Source: Streptomyces sp. SID14436 (lineage in GTDB: Bacteria > Actinomycetota > Actinomycetes > Streptomycetales > Streptomycetaceae). Taken from it: 64,000 nucleotides of DNA. Below are positions 11,160 through 18,423 of this stretch, in pieces. The notes beneath the pieces were generated by a model. It had not been told where the DNA came from and searched no databases. It saw only the letters and a list, made by a program, of their open reading frames with translations. The DNA lies in NCBI RefSeq assembly GCF_010548465.1, contig NZ_JAAGMD010000098.1:1-64000 (forward strand), written 5' to 3'. Position 1 is the stretch's first letter. Every line of letters begins with the position of its first letter. The position numbers and the translations under genes are program-made.

Positions 11160-11546
11160 TCACGGCCAGGTGCGCTCGATGCGGTCGCGTCGCACCGCGT
11201 AGGCCGCGGGGCCACCCCTGGCCACGACCCGGTGGATGGCCTCACGGTGTGTGTCGAACCGCCCGACCATCTCAGCGCTGGGAAGTTGCTGGTTGTCGAG
11301 GTAGAAGAGCACCGCTTCTCGCTCCAGCACCGGCTGGATCTCCAGGTCCCTGCTCTTGATCCGGCCGTCCTTCGAGATCGGCACCCATGACTGGTCGAGA
11401 CCGTGAGCGATCCAGTCTTCGTCAGCGATGTCCTGTGCGTCGTCGGGGAAGACGTCCCCGATGCAGTGAACGATCCAGCCGCACGCCCTCAGTCCTTCCG
11501 CGACGCGACGTCCGAGATTACGGTCGAGGAAGAACTCAGGCGGCAA
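11160..11546 (-). CDS. PIN-like toxin, VapC45-type (DUF5615-like)
   Basis: 128 residues beginning MPPEFFLDRNLGRRVAEGLR, apparently from a TTG at 11546. The motif FFLDRNLG with following acidic DAQDIADEDW and ISKDGRIKSR matches the compact PIN-like fold of DUF5615/VapC45-type toxins. The Asp of LDRN and Asp of DEDW are likely metal ligands. The family is thought to cut RNA. It overlaps the DUF433 antitoxin gene by 11 bp, the pairing seen in Mycobacterium tuberculosis Rv2018/Rv2019 (VapBC45). It lies directly behind the type I restriction operon, so it may help stabilise that module. Confidence 0.75.
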   Translation of the reverse strand: MPPEFFLDRNLGRRVAEGLRACGWIVHCIGDVFPDDAQDIADEDWIAHGLDQSWVPISKDGRIKSRDLEIQPVLEREAVLFYLDNQQLPSAEMVGRFDTHREAIHRVVARGGPAAYAVRRDRIERTWP

Positions 11547-12192
11547 GAAGCACCACTGCCCGGCACAACGCGTCGACCTGCTCGGGTGTCATGTCGAAGT
11601 CGTACGCGATGTCCTCGACGCTCTCCCCGGCCTCCCAGAGGTCGGTGATGGCCTTGACCGCGACACGGTTCGCGGCCACGACGGGCCTTCCATGCCCGAA
11701 CCTCGGGTCGATCACGACGGGGACGGACTCCGGGTACTGCCTGAGCCGCAGACTGGTGGGGAAGTCGTCGTCGGGTCCCCAGTTCAGGTAGCGGAGATAG
11801 TCGGAGACCACTTCGTGGATGGGGGCCTGACCGTCCCGGGCCCTGCGAAGGTCCCCCAGTCCGTGCTCGACGAAGATGTCCACGCCATCCGTCGCGATCC
11901 GCTTCGAGACAAGGCCGTAGGGGGTGTCGAAGGCATCCCGTACGGCGGCAGCCGCTTCCCTGATCTCGCTCATTCGCAGTCCCAGGGTGCGCAGGGAACG
12001 GAGAACGTGTGCCTCGGCCACCGCGATGAACGGCACCGAGGGCTGTCCCCTGCGCAGTGGTTCCACCTGGTGGACCAGCGGCGCCCCGGCGGCCCTGCTC
12101 TTCAGCCACGAGAGCAGCGTCGACTGCGGAATCTGCAGGTGAGAAGCTGTTTCCGTGGGAGTCAGAAGTCCGTCCCTAAACCGGTCGACCAT
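11536..12192 (-). CDS. DUF433 antitoxin with N-terminal HTH, VapB45-type
   Basis: 218 residues from the ATG at 12192, chosen because GGAGGTGGGGC lies directly before it; the frame is open to 12303. The N-terminal ~45 residues (LLTPTETASHLQIPQSTLLS) form a MerR/excisionase-like helix-turn-helix. The C-terminal ~55 residues (RVAVKAITDLWEAGESVEDI then AYDFDMTPEQVDAL) form the second HTH-like DUF433 domain typical of antitoxins. It should bind its own promoter and neutralise the PIN-like toxin encoded immediately downstream. The size is close to that remembered for Rv2018. Confidence 0.75.
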   Translation of the reverse strand: MVDRFRDGLLTPTETASHLQIPQSTLLSWLKSRAAGAPLVHQVEPLRRGQPSVPFIAVAEAHVLRSLRTLGLRMSEIREAAAAVRDAFDTPYGLVSKRIATDGVDIFVEHGLGDLRRARDGQAPIHEVVSDYLRYLNWGPDDDFPTSLRLRQYPESVPVVIDPRFGHGRPVVAANRVAVKAITDLWEAGESVEDIAYDFDMTPEQVDALCRAVVLLAA

Positions 12193-12289
12193 GCCCCACC
12201 TCCTCCGTCTGTCGTGTCCGCCGGCGGATCTCGCATCGTCGCACATCAAGTCTCCCGTCCGGCGAGTGATCGCACACGCGCCCTTCTGC

Positions 12290-13189
12290 TCAGCCGGCCG
12301 CACGAAGAAGACCCCCGACGAGGTGGCCTCGGCAGTCCCGGCAGTGTCCGGGCTCCGGTGCGCGGAAGGCGCGCTCGCAGCCGTCGCAGGTCTGGAACGG
12401 CAGCGCGGCCGGGCGGTCGGGGAGCGGCGGGAGCGGATCCGGGGGCGGCACGGGCAACGGGGTCTCCCGGAGGCGGAAGGCGAGGATGCCCGCCGGGCGG
12501 GTCAGGAAGCGGTCGGGGAGTCCCGTCGTGAGCGCCGCGGTGATCCGGGAGGGCGCGACACCGGCCGCCAGCCATGCGGTGACGGCCGGCGCCAGGCGCA
12601 CGGCCTCGCGTTCGGACAGGACGAGCCGGGGATCGACGCGGCGGAGGGAGGCCAGGACGGCGACCGCCTGCGGGTCGGCGTCGGAGAGCGATGCCAGCTC
12701 CTCCGGCTGGTCCGGAGTGGGTACGGGAGCTGCTTGCGTAGCTGCCGGAGAGGGGACAGCTTGCTCGGCTGCGGGCGGCTGCCGGGGCCGGGGCGGCTTC
12801 GGCGGTTGCGGGGACTCGTCCGGGCCCGGCTGGGGAGTGCCGCCGGGGACGTCGTAGAAGTACGTCCGGGTGCGGATCCGCCCCGAGGGCAGACGCTCCC
12901 GGCGTCGCTCCAGGTATCCGGCGGCCTCCAGCTCCCGCAGCGCCCGGGAGATCAGGATCTCGCCCTCGGTGAAGTGCGCGCACAGGGCGGAGATGCTGAC
13001 CGGGGTGCCGGTGGGCAGGGAGAGGATGTAGACCGCGACGCCGACCGTGACCGCGCTGCCGCGCCGCTGCGCGAGGGCGTTGGAGATCACGGTGAAGTCG
13101 GCGGTGAGCCGGGTGCGTACGTGGATCACGCCGGAGGTCGGAGCCCCGGCGTCGGCGCGCGGGCGCGCGTTAGACTGCGAGTCAGCCAT
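12290..13189 (-). CDS. Winged-HTH protein with C-terminal zinc ribbon
   Basis: 299 residues from the ATG at 13189 (MADSQSNARP...). An in-frame extension to 13537 has no ribosome site and looks non-coding. The first ~110 residues contain a winged helix-turn-helix (AVYILSLPTGTPVSISALCA, then EILISRALRELEAAGYLER). A Pro-rich linker and a helical region follow. The protein ends with CDGC-x11-CRDC, a four-Cys zinc ribbon. Such proteins are common in Streptomyces and are usually labelled helix-turn-helix or MarR-like. It probably controls nearby accessory genes, but the target is unknown. Its stop lies about 100 bp upstream of the DUF433 gene in the same direction. Confidence 0.75.
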   Translation of the reverse strand: MADSQSNARPRADAGAPTSGVIHVRTRLTADFTVISNALAQRRGSAVTVGVAVYILSLPTGTPVSISALCAHFTEGEILISRALRELEAAGYLERRRERLPSGRIRTRTYFYDVPGGTPQPGPDESPQPPKPPRPRQPPAAEQAVPSPAATQAAPVPTPDQPEELASLSDADPQAVAVLASLRRVDPRLVLSEREAVRLAPAVTAWLAAGVAPSRITAALTTGLPDRFLTRPAGILAFRLRETPLPVPPPDPLPPLPDRPAALPFQTCDGCERAFRAPEPGHCRDCRGHLVGGLLRAAG

Positions 13190-13470
13190 CGGGAAGGTTG
13201 CTTCTTCCTGATCGGTCAGGCCCTCGTTCGGGATGCCACTCCCGGCCGGGGGCCGTATCTGTTTGCGGTGGGTGCGGCGAACGTAACCGCCCGTGACCCG
13301 CGCCTGCAAGCTAGTCACCCGTCCGGGTGACGCGGGCTTTTCGGCGGGGTGGGTGGGCGGGCGGGTAGTTCTTTCCCCTGGTTCTTTGAGGAGGTCAGTG
13401 GCCCACCGGGCCCTCGCGGACGAGGAACCGGTGGGCCCGGAAGACGGACAGCGACCGGAGCCCGGCCTAC

Positions 13471-13689
13471 TCAGGGACGGTGGGGTTCCGCCTTCAGTTC
13501 GCCTATGAAGGCGGTCCAAGAAGTGGCTTCGAAACACAGTGCCGGACCGTGCGGAACCTTGCTGTCACGGACGGGGACGACGCCGGGGAATCCGTCGGCC
13601 ACCTCCACGCAATCGCCCCCCGCCTGATTGCTGTAGCTGCTCTCGCGCCAAGCGGCGCCGGTCAGGTCGGGACGGAACATTTGCGCCAC
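13471..13689 (-). CDS. DUF397 domain protein
   Basis: 72 residues from a GTG at 13689 with GGAGGGG seven bases upstream. The pattern LTGAAWRESSYSNQAGGDCV followed by VPVRDSKVPHGPALCF and TSWTAFIGELK is the DUF397 fold found in many Streptomyces copies. In the AbaA- and WhiJ-type loci, DUF397 proteins are encoded beside an XRE regulator of the preceding type and often antagonise it. The gene overlaps the 3' end of that regulator's reading frame by 125 bp, which is unusual. Confidence 0.85.
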   Translation of the reverse strand: MAQMFRPDLTGAAWRESSYSNQAGGDCVEVADGFPGVVPVRDSKVPHGPALCFEATSWTAFIGELKAEPHRP

Positions 13690-14509
13690 GGTAGTTCCCC
13701 TCCATCGTGGACCGGATCATGTCGAGTGACATGGTCGGGGGCAGGGCTGCCGCCCGCAGCCGATCGTAAATCACCTTGTAGCGACTGACATTGACTGGCT
13801 CTTCGATGAGTTGGCCGTAGTCCGCGCCCTCTGTGTAGGCCACTTCCGACCCGTCCGGCATGATCAAGACCGTCAGCGAGCCACCCATGGCTTCATGCCC
13901 ACCCTGGTCAAACGGAAGTACCTGCACAGTGATGTGACGCATCTCGGCAGCATCCAGCAGTCGTGCCAACTGCTTCCGCATCACGGCATGCCCGCCGATC
14001 GGGCGCCTCAGTACCGCCTCGTCCAGGAGCGCGCACAGTTCCGGACGGCCGGGTGAGCTCAGCCGTTCCTGCCGCCCCATGCGGGCGTTGAAGCGCTCCT
14101 CCAACTGCTCTTCACCGTCCAGCAAAGCGTCCAGACCGAGAACTGCCCGCGCGTAGTCCTCCGTCTGCAACAGACCCGGCACCACATGAGCCGCGTACTG
14201 CCTGATGGCCACCGCCCACTCCGAGTACTCCATGAACCTCCGCGACCAGTCCGGAAACGCCTCCCGGTACACGTACGGCCACAGCTCGACCAGGAGGTCG
14301 TCCGCGCCGAGAGCCGCATCCAGCGCACGCGCCAGCTCCAGTGTCGGCTTCGCTCCCGACGCCCGCTCGATCTGCGTGATCCGGGTGCTCACCACGTGCA
14401 TCCTGGCGCCGAGTTCGGCCTGAGTGAGTCCGGCCGCCGTGCGGAGCCTGCGCACCCGCGCACCGAACAGCGCCGCCATCGACGCACTGGGGTCAATTCT
14501 GTTGGCCAA
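13565..14509 (-). CDS. XRE-family regulator with DUF5753 domain
   Basis: 314 residues. An N-terminal HTH (RVRRLRTAAGLTQAELGARM, about 18-38, through RITQIERASG) is followed by the DUF5753 ligand-like domain (QYAAHVVPGLLQTEDYARAV, then ITVQVLPFDQGGHEAMGGSL). This is the WhiJ/AbaA-type regulator common in Streptomyces and usually paired with DUF397. The last ~40 residues are Arg/Gly-rich and read through the start of the DUF397 gene in another frame. The native stop near 13690 may therefore have been lost by a small indel, giving an elongated tail. It is divergent from the ATPase gene at 14658. Confidence 0.88.
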   Translation of the reverse strand: MANRIDPSASMAALFGARVRRLRTAAGLTQAELGARMHVVSTRITQIERASGAKPTLELARALDAALGADDLLVELWPYVYREAFPDWSRRFMEYSEWAVAIRQYAAHVVPGLLQTEDYARAVLGLDALLDGEEQLEERFNARMGRQERLSSPGRPELCALLDEAVLRRPIGGHAVMRKQLARLLDAAEMRHITVQVLPFDQGGHEAMGGSLTVLIMPDGSEVAYTEGADYGQLIEEPVNVSRYKVIYDRLRAAALPPTMSLDMIRSTMEGNYRGANVPSRPDRRRLAREQLQQSGGGRLRGGGRRIPRRRPRP

Positions 14510-14657
14510 AGCGTCACTTCCGTTCCTTATGGCCTGAAAGGTAAGCCTGCGCCTCCTGTCGAGCGTAGGGCGATCCGACGAACGTTGAACACGGAAAGTG
14601 ATGAATCGTGTACGTCACGAGGCATCTCGAGCTCGATGGAGAAGGACGGACGAAGCC

Positions 14658-15224
14658 GTGCTCACAGGAGCGACCGCCTCTCGGGAAGAGCCACGGCGGA
14701 GCTCCACGCCCCCCGCTTCGGACATCGTCACGCTCGCCGACAACGCAAGTGGGCTGCCCACGGCCACCGCGCAGTGCACCTCCTCACCACAAGGTGCGCA
14801 GCTCGCCCGGCGTTTCGCCGTCCGGTGCATGGAGGCGTGGGGTCACCCGCCCGTGTCGGACGTGTCGTGCGCGATCGCCCTCGTCGTCGGTGAACTCGCG
14901 GCGAACGCCGTACAGCACGGCCGGGTCCCCGGACGGGACTTCGGCCTCCTGCTCACTCTCGACGAGGTCGCGGGCCTGGTGCGGGTCGAGGTCGCGGACG
15001 CCGCCTCCGCGAAGCAGCCACCCACCTCCGCTCCCCCGCCCCCTCCCGAAGGCGAGTCCGGTCGAGGGCTGCTCCTCGTGGAAGCCCTGGCGGTGCGCTG
15101 GGGTTCGGCGCCTCGCCGCCCCTTGGGCAAGACGGTGTGGGCAGAGGTGCGCACGGAAGCACCAACTCTGCTGCAAATAGCATCTACTTCGATAACCTGG
15201 GTTATCAACGCAATCATGGTATGA
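14658..15224 (+). CDS. Anti-sigma-like ATP-binding protein (HATPase_c)
   Basis: 188 residues from a GTG at 14658 behind GGAGAAGGACGG. The frame is open to 14598, where GTG and ATG starts lack a good ribosome site. The GHKL fold shows the N box ELAANAVQHG, a degenerate G1 box (VADAASA) and the G2 box GRGLLLVEALA. Proteins of this type are the third partner of XRE/DUF397 clusters, and related RsbW-like kinases bind or phosphorylate anti-sigma antagonists. It is divergent from the XRE gene. The weak G1 box leaves ATP binding uncertain. Confidence 0.82.
   Translation: MLTGATASREEPRRSSTPPASDIVTLADNASGLPTATAQCTSSPQGAQLARRFAVRCMEAWGHPPVSDVSCAIALVVGELAANAVQHGRVPGRDFGLLLTLDEVAGLVRVEVADAASAKQPPTSAPPPPPEGESGRGLLLVEALAVRWGSAPRRPLGKTVWAEVRTEAPTLLQIASTSITWVINAIMV
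15191..15206. promoter_or_regulatory. AT-rich palindrome before the ATPase cassette
   Basis: GATAACC-TG-GGTTATC, a perfect 7-bp inverted repeat followed by AAC. Read as GATAA-N6-TTATCAAC it matches the palindrome at 2653-2674 at every defined position and in spacer length. It lies 148 bp before the start of the Rad50-like ATPase and just inside the 3' end of the preceding gene. It is a putative shared operator. Confidence 0.5.
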
Positions 15225-15353
15225 ATCTCTCTCCTCTCCCTAACGTCTGTTCCGTCACACCGGGCTCGCACGGAGCCGAAGGCACTCGCCCCGCACCGTG
15301 TCCCGCCCGGTCGACTCCTCATCGGAACGGACCGCGGAAGGGCGGAGAGCGCC

Positions 15354-17855
15354 ATGTCGGAACACCCCGAGCAGAACCAGCACCCGGAGAGCGTCGAGCG
15401 GAGCGAGCAGCCCCCGGGCCCCGGCACCCGCCCCCGCCCTGCATCCGGCTCCTCGACGCTCTCCCGCCTGGCCGACCGCCTCGACGCGTCCGCCCTCGCC
15501 GAGGCGCCCCGGGAGCTGCTCCGCCAGGCGCTGAGCGAGGTGGCAGCCGCCTCGGGCACCTCCGACAGCCCCTCTCCCGACCAGCGGGTGTTCCTCGAAT
15601 CCATCAGTGTGAGCGGCTTTCGCGGCATCGGCCGCACGGCACGTCTGCCGCTGAACGCGAAGCCCGGTGTCATCCTCGTGACGGGGCGCAACGGTTCGGG
15701 AAAGTCCAGCTTCGCCGAAGGCGCCGAGATGGCGTTCACCGGCCGGACCGCCCGGCTCGACAAGAGGCGCGGTGAGGTGTGGCGCCGGCACTGGCGCAAC
15801 CTGCACGACGGGGCCGACCCGAAGATAGAGGTCCGGCTCGCCCTCGCGGGGGACCCCCGGCCGTCCACGCTGACGTGCACCTGGCCGGGCGACGACGTCA
15901 CGGCCCCCGAGGTCGAGTTCAGGCGGCCGGGCCACGGCCGGCGGCCCTTCGAGAACGCCGGTTGGGGGCGGGCGCTGAACGACTACCGGCCCTTCCTGTC
16001 CTACTCCGACCTCGACAAGGTCATCAGCGGCAGGCCCAGCGAGCAGTACGACTCGGTCGCCACCATCCTCGGGCTCGGCGAACTGACGGCCGCGGACGAG
16101 CGGCTCCACGCCGTCGAGAGGGCGCTCACCTCCGCGCTGAAGGACGCCGAGGCCGAACTGCCCGCACTCGTCGAGGCGCTGTCCGCGCTGGACGACCCCC
16201 GGGCGGCCCGCGCGCTCGCGGCCGTCACCGGGTCGGGCACTCCCGACTTCGACGGGCTGGACGCCCTGGTGACCGGACTGCCCGACGCGGACGACGACCG
16301 TCTGCGGGAACTGCGTGCGACCGTCGGGCTGACCGGTCCCGACCTCGACGCGGTCGGCGCGGCCGTGGACCGGCTGCGCGAGGCCGTGGCCGTGCTCGAC
16401 GACGTGCGCGCCTCGGGTGCCGAGGACGCCCACCAGCGCGCCGAACTGCTGGACAGGGCCCTGGAGCACAGCCGCCGGCACACGGACGAGGACACCTGCC
16501 CGGTGTGCGGGTCCGACCGGCCGCTCGACGAGGAGTGGGCCGACCGGGCCGCCGGGCAGGTGGCGGTCCTGCGGGAGGAGGCCGCCACCGCGCGGCAGGC
16601 CCGCACCGGGCTGCGGGACGCGGAGGACGCCGTCCGCCACCTCGTCACTCCGGTCCCCGCGTGGCTGCCCGCCCCACTCGTCGACCCGTGGGAGGAGTGG
16701 GCGGCCTGCCGGGCGGTCGACGACGCCGAGCGGCTCGCCACCCGCGCCGAGACCGCCGCGCTGGTCCTCGCCGACGCCTGCGCGGCCCTGCGGGAGGGGG
16801 CCGCCCGGGAGCTGGAGAAGCTCGACGAGGAGTGGCGGCGCTGCGTCACCCGCCTCGCCGCCTGGCTCGGCCGGGCGCGCGCCGCCCACGCCGGCAAGCC
16901 GCGGCTGCGCCAGGTCCGGGCGGCCCGCAAGTGGCTCAAGGAGGCGTGTGCGGAGCTGCGCGAGGAACGGCTGCGGCCCTTCGAGAACCACTCGCAGCGG
17001 ATCTGGGAGGAACTGCGCCAGCAGAGCAACGTCGACCTGCGCTCCGTACGCCTGACCGGTGGCGAGAAGGCCGCCGTGCGCAAGCTCGTGATGGACGTGT
17101 CTGTGGACGGGACGGAGGCGGCGGCCCTCGGCGTCATGAGCCAGGGCGAACTGCACTCCCTCGCGCTCTCGCTCTTCCTGCCGCGCGCCGCCGCTCCCGA
17201 CAGCCCCTTCGGGTTCGTCGTCATCGACGACCCGGTGCAGTCCATGGATCCCGCGAAGGTCCACGGCCTCGCGAAGGTCCTGCACGACCTCGGCGAGACC
17301 CGTCAGGTCGTGGTCTTCACCCACGACACGCGGCTCCAGCGGGCCTTCACCGGTCAGGAACTGCCCGTGACCGTCCTGGAGGTGGAGCGGGAGGAGAACT
17401 CGGCGGTGAGCGTGCGCCGGGTGACCGATCCGGTCGCGCAGGCGCTGGCCGACGCGCGGGCCCTCGCCCGTACGCCGAACCTCCCGCCGGCCGCCATGAC
17501 CCACGTCCTGCCCGGTCTGTGCCGCACCGTCCTGGAGTGCGCCCTCGCCGAGGCCGCGTGGCTGCGCCTGCACCGCGCCGGACTGCCCGAGCACGAGGCG
17601 GAGAAGACCGTCGCGGCAGCCGTCACGCTGCTGGACATCGCCGCCCTGGGCCTCTTCGGAGACCCGTCGAAGACGGCGGGTGACGTCTACCGCGAGCTGC
17701 GCAGACGGTGCGGCCCCGAGGCGGTGGACCTCGTCCGGCGGTGCCAGAAGGGCGCGCACCCGTCCGGCACCCCGATGCCGGATCCCCTCCGGTTCGTGCG
17801 GGACGTCGCGGCCGTCGCCCGGACCGTACGCGAGCCGGAGGGGGCCACGCCGTGA
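15354..17855 (+). CDS. Rad50/SMC-like AAA ATPase with zinc-hook motif
   Basis: 833 residues. Walker A GRNGSGKSS (111-119) follows a RecF/Rad50-type start (ISVSGFRGIGRTARLPLN). The central ~400 residues are helical coiled-coil with CPVCG (Cys382 and Cys385) at the middle, the position of a Rad50 zinc hook. The C-terminal half has the signature-like SQGE (596-599), Walker B FVVIDDP (Asp625/Asp626) and a switch His in VVVFTHDTRL. This is a chromosome-organising or DNA-end-sensing ATPase architecture, shared by several anti-phage systems such as Lamassu LmuB. ATG at 15354 has GGAG seven bases upstream. The stop overlaps the next gene by GTGA. A separate nuclease domain is not visible. Confidence 0.85.
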   Translation: MSEHPEQNQHPESVERSEQPPGPGTRPRPASGSSTLSRLADRLDASALAEAPRELLRQALSEVAAASGTSDSPSPDQRVFLESISVSGFRGIGRTARLPLNAKPGVILVTGRNGSGKSSFAEGAEMAFTGRTARLDKRRGEVWRRHWRNLHDGADPKIEVRLALAGDPRPSTLTCTWPGDDVTAPEVEFRRPGHGRRPFENAGWGRALNDYRPFLSYSDLDKVISGRPSEQYDSVATILGLGELTAADERLHAVERALTSALKDAEAELPALVEALSALDDPRAARALAAVTGSGTPDFDGLDALVTGLPDADDDRLRELRATVGLTGPDLDAVGAAVDRLREAVAVLDDVRASGAEDAHQRAELLDRALEHSRRHTDEDTCPVCGSDRPLDEEWADRAAGQVAVLREEAATARQARTGLRDAEDAVRHLVTPVPAWLPAPLVDPWEEWAACRAVDDAERLATRAETAALVLADACAALREGAARELEKLDEEWRRCVTRLAAWLGRARAAHAGKPRLRQVRAARKWLKEACAELREERLRPFENHSQRIWEELRQQSNVDLRSVRLTGGEKAAVRKLVMDVSVDGTEAAALGVMSQGELHSLALSLFLPRAAAPDSPFGFVVIDDPVQSMDPAKVHGLAKVLHDLGETRQVVVFTHDTRLQRAFTGQELPVTVLEVEREENSAVSVRRVTDPVAQALADARALARTPNLPPAAMTHVLPGLCRTVLECALAEAAWLRLHRAGLPEHEAEKTVAAAVTLLDIAALGLFGDPSKTAGDVYRELRRRCGPEAVDLVRRCQKGAHPSGTPMPDPLRFVRDVAAVARTVREPEGATP

Positions 17856-18274
17856 ACCCGACGATCCGCCAGCTGCTCGACACCGCCGACCTGCTCGTCT
17901 GGGACGACGGCGAACCCGTGGACACCTCGGCGGCGGGCACAGCCACACCCGCGTCGGCCGCCGTGCTCACCGCCACCACAGCGAGCCGGTGCCGCGGTGC
18001 CGCCTTCGCCCTCCGGGCCGCCCTGGAGAGCGCGGTCACCGCCCGTCTCACCGCGCACGGCGCACCGCGCACGATCCGTGAGGGCAGCATGCGCGGCGCA
18101 CTCCTCTGGCTCCGCTGCTGCGCCGAGGCCGGGACCGCCCGCCGGGCCAGGGCCGTGTGGAGCCGGCTCTGCCTGGGCTGCCACTACCACCAGTACGAGA
18201 TCGGTCCCACGGAGGACCAGGTGCGCGCCTGGCGCACCGAGGTCGCGGCGGTCATCACGCTGCTGGCCCCCTGA
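17852..18274 (+). CDS. Small helical partner of the zinc-hook ATPase
   Basis: 140 residues, GTG start within the GTGA overlap with the ATPase stop, so translation is coupled. It is mostly helical, with a core RTIREGSMRGALLWLRCCAE and a distinctive LCLGCHYHQYEIGPTEDQVR near the C terminus. No catalytic motif is assured; the Cys/His cluster could bind metal or be structural. Two-gene units of an SMC-like ATPase and a ~140-residue helical protein occur in defence islands, and LmuC of Lamassu is of similar size, but homology cannot be claimed. The function is unknown and probably depends on the ATPase. Confidence 0.75.
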   Translation: MNPTIRQLLDTADLLVWDDGEPVDTSAAGTATPASAAVLTATTASRCRGAAFALRAALESAVTARLTAHGAPRTIREGSMRGALLWLRCCAEAGTARRARAVWSRLCLGCHYHQYEIGPTEDQVRAWRTEVAAVITLLAP

Positions 18275-18423
18275 CCACCGCCGGCCACCGACCCCTACCC
18301 GCCCGGTGACCGGGAGGCGGGGCCTGCCCGCGGCGGCGCGGAGCGCGCCGCCGCAAGGAGACACACGTGAGAACGACACCGCGGGGACGACCGTTATCGC
18401 ACCCGCGCACAAGGAGCGGAACC

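Noticed and set aside
15255-17948. 897-residue minus-strand frame opposite the zinc-hook ATPase
   Set aside because: Antisense shadow without motifs; the plus strand has Walker A, hook and Walker B in order.
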